From Actinomyces procaprae (GTDB taxonomy: Bacteria > Actinomycetota > Actinomycetes > Actinomycetales > Actinomycetaceae), in the NCBI RefSeq assembly GCF_004798665.1, contig NZ_CP039292.1, forward strand, positions 1,860,001 through 1,924,000: a stretch of 64,000 nt of DNA, given 5' to 3'. A program made the translations under genes and the position numbers. Positions 1-7,977 of this stretch are shown here, piece after piece. The notes under the pieces were generated by a model. That model did no database searches and had not been told where the DNA came from. It saw only the letters and a list, made by a program, of their open reading frames with translations. Within the stretch, counting starts at the first letter, position 1, and every line of letters begins with the position of its first letter.

Positions 1-44
1 TCCATGGCAGGGCCGACGGCGGCCTTGATACCTCGGTACCCCAT
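1..44 (-). CDS. N-terminal fragment of an unidentified protein
   Basis: The reading frame starts with ATG at 44 and leaves the window after 14 codons (MGYRGIKAAVGPAM). A strong AGGAGG lies 5 nt upstream of the ATG, so this is a real start. The few residues resemble the amphipathic beginning of actinobacterial lysophospholipid acyltransferases, but this is a weak guess. It is divergent from the nuclease gene at 154. Confidence 0.5.
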   Translation of the reverse strand, partial: MGYRGIKAAVGPAM

Positions 45-141
45 GAGGGCCTCCTGTGCTGCGGCGGGCGGGAAGTCGCCGGGCCGTCCGGGTTACGCCC
101 GCCGGGCGTGTCCGCGGCTGGATCGGCTGCGCACAGCAGTC

Positions 142-147
142 TAGCCT
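142..147 (+). promoter_or_regulatory. -10 box of a leaderless promoter for the DEDDh nuclease gene
   Basis: TAGCCT is followed by exactly 6 nt and then the GTG at 154. There is no Shine-Dalgarno sequence. The same TANNNT-N6-start arrangement recurs at many genes of this window. Confidence 0.5.
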
Positions 148-153
148 CGCGAC

Positions 154-1902
154 GTGCCCGCCGATGCGCCATCGCCCGATCCGCCCGTCGCCGTCCGCCC
201 CGACGACGACCGACGAGGCGTGCGCGAGCGGCTACCGGTGCAGGCATCATTCGCGGATATGGGCACGCCCCTGCGCGAGGCGACCTTCGTCGTCGTGGAC
301 CTGGAGACCACTGGCGGCGGGCCCGGAGCCCACGCCATCACTGAGATCGGTGCCGTCAAGGTGCGTGGCGGCGTGGTCGATTCGGAATTCTCCACGCTCG
401 TAAATCCGGGCGCCGCGATCCCCGCACAGATCACGCTCATGACCGGCATCACCAACGCCATGGTCGCCGATGCCCCTGCGGTCGGCCAGGCGCTGGCCGC
501 CTTTCTTCACTGGGCGCGCCTTGGCGACCGGACCACGGTGGCGGTGGCCCACAATGCCCGCTTCGACCTCGGGCATCTGCGCGGAGCCGCCCACGCCCTC
601 AACCTGACCTGGGACGAGCCCACCGTACTGGACACCTTGGCGCTCGCACGGCGGGCATGGAGCCGGACAGAGGTGCCCAACCACAAGCTGGGGACGCTCG
701 CCGCCTTCGTGGGCTCGCCGACTACGCCCACCCACCGCGCACTGGACGACGCGCGCGCCACCGTGGACGTGCTGCACGCCGCCCTGGAGGTGCTGGCCCC
801 GCAGGGAGTCACCCACCTGGAGGACCTGGCCACCGCCACCGACCCAGTGCCCGCAGCCCGGCGGGTCAAGAGCCGTCTGGCGGACGGTCTTCCCGCCGCA
901 CCCGGCGTCTACCAGTTCCTGTCCCCCGCCGGGCAGGTGCTGTACGTGGGCAGTGCCGTCAACCTGCGCCGACGGGTGCGCTCCTACTTCACGGCCGCGG
1001 AGAAGCGCGCCCAGGTCGCCCGGATGCTGGACACGACCGTGTCCGTGCGGGCAATCGAGACTCCCACCGAGCTGGAGGCGCGCGTGCGCGAGCTGCGGCT
1101 GATCGCCGAGCTGGATCCGCCGGTCAACCGGCGCTCCCGCACCCCGCAGCGGCGTCCGTGGCTGCGCCTGGCTGCCGCACCGCACCCGCACCTGGCGCTG
1201 ACCACCGCGCTGCCACTTGACGATGCGGGGGCTGCCATCGGCCCCTTCCCGTCGCGCACCGCTGCCCAGGAGGCGCGGCGGGCCGCCGAGTCGGTGCTGC
1301 GCCTGGATGCGTGGGATGGGCACAGCGCCCGCGCGGTGCGCCGCGCGGACTCTCCGGCCGACGGCGCCACGGCCGCCCGCGCCCTGGCTGGAGAGATCGA
1401 CCTGGTGGCCCTGCCGCTGTTGGAGCGGATCGGCGAGCTGTCGGAAAAGGAGCGCTACGAGGAGGCGGGGCTGTGGACCCGGCGGCTGCGGGCGCTGCTG
1501 CTGGGGGCGTGCCGGGCGGAGAAGGTCCGGCCACTGCTGACCTGCCCGCGCCTGGTAGCGGCTCGACGGCGGGAGGGCGGCGGCTGGGAGCTGGTGGACG
1601 TGCGCTGGGGCCGCCTGGCGGGCTCGGCCGTAACGCCTCCCGGAGCGGACCCGCGCCCCACAATCGCGACGCTGCGCGCAACCGCGCAGGTGGTGGACCG
1701 ACCCGCGCGCGTCGGGGCGGACACCAGTGTGGAGGAGACGGCACTGCTTGCGGACTGGGTGCTGGACGCGGGTGCGCGGCTGGTTGAGGTCGCGGGCGTC
1801 GACGACGCCTCCCCTCGCATTACCGACGGGCCGGCGACAGCGCTTACGTGGCCAGTGGGAGCCGCCGTGAGGCACCGCCGCGTCATCGACGCCGAGGCGT
1901 GA
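154..1902 (+). CDS. DEDDh exonuclease fused to a GIY-YIG (UvrC-like) nuclease domain
   Basis: 582 aa. The N-terminal half is a DnaQ-type 3'-5' exonuclease: Exo I VVVDLETTGG (D49, E51), Exo II AHNARFDLGHLR near 135-145 and Exo III HRALDDAR near 195-202. From about 245 a GIY-YIG fold follows (PGVYQF then VLYVGSAVNLRRRV), with a UvrC-like middle region after it. The UvrC C-terminal RNase H and helix-hairpin-helix parts are missing. Such fusions are common in Actinobacteria and are thought to act in DNA repair, comparable to Cho plus a proofreading exonuclease. The GTG start is chosen because a TANNNT box sits 6 nt upstream; ATG at 259 is an alternative that keeps both domains. Confidence 0.85.
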   Translation: MPADAPSPDPPVAVRPDDDRRGVRERLPVQASFADMGTPLREATFVVVDLETTGGGPGAHAITEIGAVKVRGGVVDSEFSTLVNPGAAIPAQITLMTGITNAMVADAPAVGQALAAFLHWARLGDRTTVAVAHNARFDLGHLRGAAHALNLTWDEPTVLDTLALARRAWSRTEVPNHKLGTLAAFVGSPTTPTHRALDDARATVDVLHAALEVLAPQGVTHLEDLATATDPVPAARRVKSRLADGLPAAPGVYQFLSPAGQVLYVGSAVNLRRRVRSYFTAAEKRAQVARMLDTTVSVRAIETPTELEARVRELRLIAELDPPVNRRSRTPQRRPWLRLAAAPHPHLALTTALPLDDAGAAIGPFPSRTAAQEARRAAESVLRLDAWDGHSARAVRRADSPADGATAARALAGEIDLVALPLLERIGELSEKERYEEAGLWTRRLRALLLGACRAEKVRPLLTCPRLVAARRREGGGWELVDVRWGRLAGSAVTPPGADPRPTIATLRATAQVVDRPARVGADTSVEETALLADWVLDAGARLVEVAGVDDASPRITDGPATALTWPVGAAVRHRRVIDAEA

Positions 1903-1965
1903 GGCGTTGACGCCGCCCCTCCCTCAGCGCCGATCGGCCGGGGGTCGGACGGCTTCGGCCGGCTC

Positions 1966-2409
1966 TCAGCCGGCGGGGGTGACGGAGCCGCGGCGGGCAC
2001 GCAGCGCCTTGGCGACTGCCTCCTGCAGGCTGAGCGGGTCCAACGGCCGCGGGACCACGACTTCCGCCTTGGACCAGGCGGCCAGCCAGTCGTCCTGGGG
2101 GCGGGCTGTCAGCAGCACCACCGGCGGACGCTGGTCCAGCTCGGTGAACAGCTCATGCGCCAGCCCCATGCCGCCCAGCTTCTTGGTCTCGGCGTCGAGC
2201 ACCAGCGCGGCGAAGGGGGCTTCACCGTTCTTGTCGCGGTCCTTGATGGCCAGGCGGACGCCCTCGGCGGTCGCCGCCTCGGTCCAGGTGACCGGCGGCG
2301 TCCCCTTGGCGGGGCGGCGGCCGACGCCGTCAATCACCTGGCGGCGCACGGTGGCGTCATCGGAGAAGACGAGGAGGTCGAGGGTGGCGGGTTGCGCCTG
2401 GTCGGTCAT
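1966..2409 (-). CDS. Pseudo-receiver (CheY-like) response regulator, Rv3143 type
   Basis: 147 aa, a single CheY-like domain with no output domain. The stretch with RPxDDWLAAWSxAE followed by VPxPLDP closely matches my memory of mycobacterial Rv3143, a stand-alone receiver-like protein. FSDD near residue 15 marks the acidic pocket. LVLDAETKK sits where the phosphoacceptor Asp is expected, so phosphorylation is possible but uncertain. No histidine kinase is adjacent. A GGAGG ribosome binding site precedes the ATG. The gene is convergent with the upstream nuclease; a GC-rich hairpin (1958-1974) overlaps its last codons. Confidence 0.7.
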   Translation of the reverse strand: MTDQAQPATLDLLVFSDDATVRRQVIDGVGRRPAKGTPPVTWTEAATAEGVRLAIKDRDKNGEAPFAALVLDAETKKLGGMGLAHELFTELDQRPPVVLLTARPQDDWLAAWSKAEVVVPRPLDPLSLQEAVAKALRARRGSVTPAG

Positions 2410-2525
2410 GCGGTCCTCCAGTGGACGACGTGGGCTTTAGCGGTCAGTGTAATCGCGCCGCCGGGGCGCGTCGCACTCTTCTCTGCGGACCAATCAACGT
2501 CTACGATGAATCTCGTCTAGGACTT

Positions 2526-2545
2526 CAGTCTCATGTATGAGTCTG
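2526..2545. promoter_or_regulatory. Inverted repeat upstream of the superoxide dismutase gene
   Basis: CAGTCTCAT, a 2-nt spacer, then ATGAGTCTG: 8 of 9 positions are complementary. It lies about 95 nt before the sod start in a relatively AT-rich stretch, as expected for an operator. The regulator is unknown; the sequence is not an obvious DtxR/IdeR or Fur box. Confidence 0.35.
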
Positions 2546-2637
2546 TTGCCCTAAGACTGTCAGCAGCTGCCAGTGTCCGACGTGAGCCGGCAGCAACCCA
2601 GGCATACACAACGCACTATCCGCGAGGCAGGACCGCC

Positions 2638-3285
2638 ATGACCGCATCAACCGATACCGCCGTCCCGAAGTACACGCTTCCCGAGCTCCCCTATGACTAC
2701 GCCGCGCTCGAGCCGCACATCTCCGGGCGCATCATGGAGCTCCACCACGACCGCCACCACGCCGCCTACGTGACCGGCGCGAACGCCGCCCTGGAGCAGC
2801 TGGCCGCAGCCCGCGCCGACGGCGACTTCGCCGCCATCAACCTGTGGGAGAAGAACCTGGCCTTCAACCTGGGCGGACACCTCAACCACTCGATCTTCTG
2901 GAAGAACCTCTCCCCCAACGGGGGCGGCGAACCCGAGGGCGAGCTGGCCGAGGCCATCAAGGACTCCTTCGGCTCCTTCGGCGCCCTCAAGCAGCAGCTG
3001 AACGCCGCCGCACTGGGCATCCAGGGCTCCGGCTGGGCGGTGCTGGCCTACGACTCGCTGTCCGGCAAGCTGGTCACCTTCCAGCTGTTCGACCAGCAGG
3101 GCAACGTGCCCGTGGGCACGATCCCGCTGTTCCAGATCGACATGTGGGAGCACGCCTTCTACCTCGACTACCTCAACGTCAAGGCCGACTACCTGGCCGC
3201 CATCTGGCAGATCGTCAACTGGGAGGACGTCTCCGAGCGCCTGGCGAACGCCGTCGCCCACGCCGAGGGCCTGATCGTGCGCTGA
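2638..3285 (+). CDS. sodA: Superoxide dismutase [Mn/Fe]
   Basis: 215 aa, the usual length. It converts superoxide to O2 and H2O2 in the cytoplasm. The N-terminal helical hairpin carries the HHDRHH motif near 36-41. The core carries HLNHSIFWKNLSPNGGG, and the metal-binding signature DMWEHAFYLDY follows near 167-177. I take the ATG at 2638 (preceded by GAGGCAGG) rather than the longer frame from 2533, because the protein family begins with YTLPELPYDY. It is transcribed alone and ends at a strong bidirectional terminator. The metal (Mn, Fe or either) cannot be settled from the motifs. Confidence 0.95.
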   Translation: MTASTDTAVPKYTLPELPYDYAALEPHISGRIMELHHDRHHAAYVTGANAALEQLAAARADGDFAAINLWEKNLAFNLGGHLNHSIFWKNLSPNGGGEPEGELAEAIKDSFGSFGALKQQLNAAALGIQGSGWAVLAYDSLSGKLVTFQLFDQQGNVPVGTIPLFQIDMWEHAFYLDYLNVKADYLAAIWQIVNWEDVSERLANAVAHAEGLIVR

Positions 3286-3327
3286 CACCTGCCCGCGCAG
3301 TCTGAGCTGAACAGGCGCATCGCATAT

Positions 3328-3370
3328 GCGAGGGCCGCCCGGTACCAGTGTGGTGCCGGGCGGCCCTCGC
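3328..3370. terminator. Bidirectional terminator hairpin between sodA and the FKBP gene
   Basis: A 20-bp stem (3328-3347 pairs with 3351-3370, one G-U pair) with a GTG loop lies between two convergent genes. There is no long T run. Confidence 0.7.
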
Positions 3371-3397
3371 CATGCCGGGGCCCGCAGCGGGCGGTTG

Positions 3398-4381
3398 TTA
3401 CAGGATCTTGGCCACGTCGACGACGTAGGCGGCCGCGGTCGTGCCCAGCGACTCGTCGCCAGGCATGAGGATGACGACGCGGGAGCCGACCGGCACCCCC
3501 AACAGACCTCCGATTGGCGCCCCGGTGGCAACGGTCATGATCTGCGGGCCGCCCGCCTCCCAGGAGGACTGCAAGGAGCCGTTGTCGCCCCAGTTGACGA
3601 AGGCCAGTTCCAATACCACCTGATCGCCCTCGGCCACCTCGTCGCCGGTGCCACGGGCCAGCACGAGGTTCTGCTGCTCGGTGGGCGCCTCAGCGCCGTC
3701 GGCCACGGAAATGGTGGCCGCGGCGCCCAGATCGCCGGAGACGGTGACGCCCAGGTCCGTGAGAGCCTGCTGCGCCTCGGCGTCAACCTCCGCATCCTTC
3801 GTGGCAGAGACGACTTCATCGGTGTTGATCGCCTGTTGGACCTCGACCACGAACACCAAGGGGCCGGCTGGAGAGTTCGGTGACGCGGCCGGCTGGCCGT
3901 ATGCCAGCTCGGCGGGAATGGAGAGCAGCAGCCGATCCCCGACACGATGCCCGGCAATCCCGCAGCGCCAGCCGGAGATCACCCCTTGCAGGCTGAAGGG
4001 CGTCGCCTCCCCGCGTGCGTAGGAGGAGTCGAAGACCTCGGTTGAGCCCCATTCCCAGCCGGCGTAGTTGGCGACGACGATAGAGTCCTCGGTCAGCTCG
4101 GCGCCGTCGCCCGCATCAAGGGTCTTGACGGTCAGGTTGGCCGGGGCGTCGCCGTCGCCCCAGGTGACCTTGGGCTCGGATCCGGCCTCCCCCTCCAGCG
4201 TGGGCAGGGAGTCGGCGTCGTCGTCAATGGTGAGTGCGGAGCAGTCGACGTTACTCAATGGCGTAACGGCGGCTTCAGCGGACGCGGAGGCGTCGGCGTC
4301 CCCGGACGAGTCGGTGCAGCCCGCAAGGGCCAGACAGGCGGTCAGTGCCAGCGCGGGCAGTACGGTTGCGGCACGGCGCAA
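3398..4381 (-). CDS. FKBP-type peptidyl-prolyl isomerase lipoprotein
   Basis: 327 aa. The N-terminus is a lipoprotein signal: basic MRRAA, a hydrophobic stretch, then the lipobox LAGC (Cys at 22), so the protein is expected to be anchored outside the membrane. Residues about 90-185 form an FKBP domain (VVANYAGWEW, VFDSSYARGEATPFSL, VISGWRCGIAGHRVGDRLLL, IPAELAYG). Residues 215-327 look like a second, degenerate FKBP domain. The start is TTG with GAGGAG 8 nt upstream. A role in folding secreted proteins is inferred from the family. Confidence 0.85.
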   Translation of the reverse strand: MRRAATVLPALALTACLALAGCTDSSGDADASASAEAAVTPLSNVDCSALTIDDDADSLPTLEGEAGSEPKVTWGDGDAPANLTVKTLDAGDGAELTEDSIVVANYAGWEWGSTEVFDSSYARGEATPFSLQGVISGWRCGIAGHRVGDRLLLSIPAELAYGQPAASPNSPAGPLVFVVEVQQAINTDEVVSATKDAEVDAEAQQALTDLGVTVSGDLGAAATISVADGAEAPTEQQNLVLARGTGDEVAEGDQVVLELAFVNWGDNGSLQSSWEAGGPQIMTVATGAPIGGLLGVPVGSRVVILMPGDESLGTTAAAYVVDVAKIL

Positions 4382-4512
4382 TTGAATACTCCTCGAATGC
4401 GTGCGTTCAGCGGCGGGGCGGGAGGGGGACGTGCGTCCGCCGCGCCACCCCGGCGCTCAGCGGCACCGGCTCCCAGGAGGGGCCGGCTGCACGTGGACTG
4501 GGCGACGAGTGC

Positions 4513-4914
4513 TCAGTGGAAGGACTCACCGCAAGCGCAGGTGCCGACGGCGTTGGGGTTGTCGATGGTGAATCCCTGCTTCTCGATCGTGTCGGAGAAG
4601 TCAATGGTGGCGCCGTTGAGGTACGGCACGCTCATCCGGTCCACAACCACCTCCACGGACGCCAGCTCGGCGTCCCCGGTCGCGAAGGAACGGATGGCGT
4701 CACCGTCCAGGACGCGCTCGTCGAAGTAAAGCTGGTACACGAGCCCGGAGCAGCCGCCGGGCTGGACAGCCACGCGCAGGCGCAGGTCGTCCCGGCCCTC
4801 CTGCACGAGCAGCCCGGCGACCTTTGCGGCGGCGGCCTCGGTGAGCATGACCTCGTGGGCGGGGGCGGCGGTGGTCGTGTCGCTGGAAGCGTCGGTCAGG
4901 GTGGTCTGAGCCAT
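4513..4914 (-). CDS. erpA: HesB/IscA-family iron-sulfur cluster carrier (ErpA-like)
   Basis: 133 aa. A low-complexity Thr/Ala N-terminus (about 22 aa) precedes the A-type carrier domain. The three cysteines of the family are present: PGGCSG and the C-terminal CACGESFH. These proteins receive Fe-S clusters from the scaffold and pass them to target enzymes. The gene stands alone, not in a suf operon. GGAG precedes the ATG. Assignment to ErpA rather than another A-type protein is by general similarity. Confidence 0.85.
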   Translation of the reverse strand: MAQTTLTDASSDTTTAAPAHEVMLTEAAAAKVAGLLVQEGRDDLRLRVAVQPGGCSGLVYQLYFDERVLDGDAIRSFATGDAELASVEVVVDRMSVPYLNGATIDFSDTIEKQGFTIDNPNAVGTCACGESFH

Positions 4915-5060
4915 GTCTGTCTCCTACAAACTCCTACTAAGGGGTGCCTTGCACCGGGGCGAACACGCCAACGGTCCGAGATGTTCCCCTCACCTTACGT
5001 CGTGCCGCATGCTGGACGGGAACACCGGCACCAGTGATGACACTCACCGCCGCCATTGCG

Positions 5061-6728
5061 TCATGCGAGCGTGACCAGCTCCAGGTAGTCCTCGCTCCAC
5101 AGGTCCTCATCCCCGTCGGGCAGCAGCAGCACCCGGTCGGGGTTCAGTGCCTTGACGGCGCCCTCGTCGTGGGTAACCAGCACGACGGCGCCGCCGAAGG
5201 TGCTCAGGGCCCGCAGGATCTCCTCCCGGCTGGCTGGGTCCAGGTTGTTGGTCGGCTCATCCAGCAGTAGCACATTGGCGCTGGAGACCACGAGCAGTGC
5301 CAGGGCCAGCCGGGTCTTCTCTCCGCCGGACAGGACGCGGGCGGGCTTGTCTGCGTCGGCCCCGGAGAAGAGGAACGAGCCCAGCACGCTACGCACCTCG
5401 GTGTCGTCCAGGCCGGGCGCGGCTCCGCGCAGGTTCTCCACCACGCTGAGCGAGTCGTCAATCGTCTCGTGCTCCTGCGCGTAATACCCGAGCTTCAGCC
5501 CGGTCCCGGCCACAACCTGGCCGGAGTCCGGCTCCTCAACGCCGGACAGCAGCCGCAGGAGCGTCGTCTTGCCGGCCCCGTTCAGGCCCAGGACCACCAC
5601 CCTGCTGCCTCGGTCGATGGCCAAGTCGACGCCCGCGAAAACCTCCAGGGAGCCGTAGGCCTTCGACAGCCCGGCGGCCCGCAACGGCACCTTGCCGCAC
5701 GGAGCGGGGTCGGGGAAGCGCAGGTGCGCCACTCTCTCCTGGGTGCGCTCGTCCTCAAGCCCCTCCATGAGGCGGTCGGCACGCTTGAGCATCTGCTGCG
5801 CGGCCACCGCCTTGGTGGCCTTGGCACGCATCTTCTCCCCCTGGGCGCGCAGCGCAGCCGCCTTCTTCTCGGCATTGGCGCGCTCACGACGACGCCGGTT
5901 CTCATCATCGGCGCGCTGCTTGAGATAGGCGTCCCAGCCCAGGTGGTAGACGTCCAGGACGCCGCGACCGGCGTCCAGGTACATGATCTGGTTGACGGTG
6001 TCACGCAGCAGCTCGACGTCGTGGCTGATGACGATGAAGCCGCCCGAGTAGGCGCGCAGGTGGTCGCGCAGCCAGAGGATGGAGTCGTGGTCCAGGTGGT
6101 TCGTGGGCTCGTCCAGCAGCAGCGTGTCGGGCTGCTGGAACAGGACCCGGGCCAGTTCGACGCGGCGCCGCTGCCCACCTGACAGGGTGCCGATCGGCTG
6201 GTCGAGTACCCGGTCGGGCAGGCCCAGGGAGGCACAGATCCGGGCTGCCTCGCTGGCTGCCGCATAACCGCCGGCCATGGTGAACTCGTGGTCGAGCCGG
6301 GTGTAGCGGTCCAGGGCCTTGGCCTGAGCATTCCCCTGGGTGGTGGCGATCTTCTGCTCGGCCCGACGGATGCGGGCCAGCAGGGCGTCAATGCCGCGAG
6401 CGGACAGGACCCGGTCACGGGTGATCTCGTTCAGGTCGCCCACCCGGGTGTCCTGCGGCAGGTATCCGACCGATCCGTTGCAGGTGATCAGGCCCTCGTG
6501 CTCCACGGCCTCCAGGCCGTGGCGCTCGTCGGCGTCGGCGACGGCCTGGCTGGTGCCCTGCGCCACCGAGGCTGCGGCCAGCAGCTTGGTCATGGTGGTC
6601 TTGCCGGCGCCGTTGCGTCCAACCAGCCCGATGCGCATCCCCTTGTCCACTCGGAAGGAGGCTCCGGACACCAGCTGCCTGGCGCCGATTCGCATGGTGA
6701 GGTCCTGGACGTTGATCACGGTGCGCAT
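5061..6728 (-). CDS. ABC-F family ATPase (ribosome-associated type)
   Basis: 555 aa with two ABC nucleotide-binding domains and no membrane segments. First Walker A: GLVGRNGAGKTT near 35-46; signature LSGGQRRRVELARVL; Walker B TLLLDEPTNHLD. A charged linker (KQRADDENRRRRERANAEKKAAALR, about 270-300) joins the second domain: Walker A VLGLNGAGKTT, signature LSGGEKTRLALALL, Walker B VLLLDEPTNNLD. DEPTNxLD in both halves is typical for ABC-F proteins, which act on the ribosome (translation factor or antibiotic protection) rather than as transporters. The target is unknown. Confidence 0.9.
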   Translation of the reverse strand: MRTVINVQDLTMRIGARQLVSGASFRVDKGMRIGLVGRNGAGKTTMTKLLAAASVAQGTSQAVADADERHGLEAVEHEGLITCNGSVGYLPQDTRVGDLNEITRDRVLSARGIDALLARIRRAEQKIATTQGNAQAKALDRYTRLDHEFTMAGGYAAASEAARICASLGLPDRVLDQPIGTLSGGQRRRVELARVLFQQPDTLLLDEPTNHLDHDSILWLRDHLRAYSGGFIVISHDVELLRDTVNQIMYLDAGRGVLDVYHLGWDAYLKQRADDENRRRRERANAEKKAAALRAQGEKMRAKATKAVAAQQMLKRADRLMEGLEDERTQERVAHLRFPDPAPCGKVPLRAAGLSKAYGSLEVFAGVDLAIDRGSRVVVLGLNGAGKTTLLRLLSGVEEPDSGQVVAGTGLKLGYYAQEHETIDDSLSVVENLRGAAPGLDDTEVRSVLGSFLFSGADADKPARVLSGGEKTRLALALLVVSSANVLLLDEPTNNLDPASREEILRALSTFGGAVVLVTHDEGAVKALNPDRVLLLPDGDEDLWSEDYLELVTLA

Positions 6729-6826
6729 GCTACGGGCATCCGGGCGGCCGCCGACGCCAGTGGGCCGGGCGGCCGGCCCGGTTGTGCATCACACCCGTCC
6801 CGCGCGACTCCGCCCTCCGAGTCGGG

Positions 6827-7558
6827 TCAGTCCCACCACAGCCAGGTGCCCAGTTGCCCGTGGGTCCAGTGGCGGCGCAGCGGCTTTAACTCGTCAGGAC
6901 CGCTGCGGGCGTCCAACTCATAGCGTTCGGCCACGTGACACCACACCTCCCGCAGGGCGAGGGCCAGCAGTGCCTCCAGCTCCTCCACGTCTGCGGGATC
7001 ACGGTCCTCGTAGTCGTCCTCGTAGTCGTCCTCATAGGCGTCGTCCTCACCGAGGATCGCGTCAACCAGGTCCTCAAGCAGATCCGGGTCCTCGATCCAC
7101 AAGCCCTCGACGCTGATGCGCTCGTCGCGGCGCTGCGGCCCGATCCCGTAGCCGGACAGGCGCACCCGTCCGTTCGCCCTCACGCATGCGCGCAGCAGGG
7201 TCCCCAGAGTGGGGCCGAGGTTCTGCCTGTCGTTCAGCTGCTCGGCGGGCAGGATATCCAGCAGGCGGCGCGCGGTTATCGGGCCCAGGTCGTGGAAGGG
7301 CGTGTAGTCGTCCGCCGGGGTGCCGTCGGCGTTGATGATGCCGGCTGGCGCGAAGCCGAACTGGGCGGGGATCACGGTGGACCGCAGCTCGTCGCGGCAG
7401 TCTGCCAGCGCGTGCCAGACGCCGGCGCGCACGGTCCAGCCGCGCGGCCCGTACAGACCCTCCTCATAGTCCGGGTCGTGTACGGGTTGCTGGGTGGGGC
7501 GACGCCGCGGGGCGCGGTCGGCGGGAACGCCGGTCGGGGTTGGTGACAGGGTGGTCAT
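6827..7558 (-). CDS. Conserved hypothetical protein with an acidic repeat
   Basis: 243 aa; I do not recognise the family. The ATG at 7558 is preceded by AAGGAG with good spacing, so the longer frame beginning at 7873 is rejected. The middle (residues about 75-150, with FHDLGPITARRLLDILP) looks globular. Residues about 170-195 are an acidic repeat (EDDAYEDDYEDDYEDRD). The C-terminus is Trp-rich (HWTHGQLGTWLWWD). There is no signal peptide or membrane segment. The gene is divergent from the PTS gene. Confidence 0.6.
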   Translation of the reverse strand: MTTLSPTPTGVPADRAPRRRPTQQPVHDPDYEEGLYGPRGWTVRAGVWHALADCRDELRSTVIPAQFGFAPAGIINADGTPADDYTPFHDLGPITARRLLDILPAEQLNDRQNLGPTLGTLLRACVRANGRVRLSGYGIGPQRRDERISVEGLWIEDPDLLEDLVDAILGEDDAYEDDYEDDYEDRDPADVEELEALLALALREVWCHVAERYELDARSGPDELKPLRRHWTHGQLGTWLWWD

Positions 7559-7977
7559 GGTGGGTCTCCTTGGAACTCGGCCCCGGAACCATGCAGCCGG
7601 CTGCAAGTCCATGCAGTCGCACTGGCTGCTGTACCGGTGCGTTGGTGCGACGACGTCTTCGCCGTCGGCCCCAGCCTGCGCCGCTTCCCTCCCGCCCCGC
7701 TGGCGGCCTGTGAATGGGACTCCAGGGCCCTGCGCCGAACCTGTACGGTGGATTTCGGCGGGTGCGCAGCGCCCGTCCGGACAACCGCGAGGCTCCCCCC
7801 ATGGATGCGCCGGGCAAGATCCGGCAGGCGGCTGACGAGGACGCAAATCGGGTGACGCTATGTGCCAGATCACCTTACGGGCGTTACCCTGAGTCCAGGG
7901 TCCTATACAACCGGGGCCCCTCCACGCAGCCCGTGGGCCCTCCTGAAGCGGCGCCCACGGCCGACGGTAAGGTCAAC
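7559..7977. other. Divergent intergenic region upstream of the PTS gene
   Basis: 419 bp without a convincing gene. The PTS-proximal half contains TATACA near 7911 (possible -10) and a hairpin: CCGTGGGC (7931-7938) pairs with GCCCACGG (7953-7960), just before the ribosome binding site GGTAAGG. Antiterminator-controlled glucoside PTS genes carry leader hairpins, but no clear RAT motif or U-tract terminator is visible. Confidence 0.4.

Noticed and set aside
4943..4955. Short dyad GGTGC-N3-GCACC upstream of the HesB/IscA gene as an operator
   Set aside because: Only five base pairs in GC-rich sequence; expected by chance.
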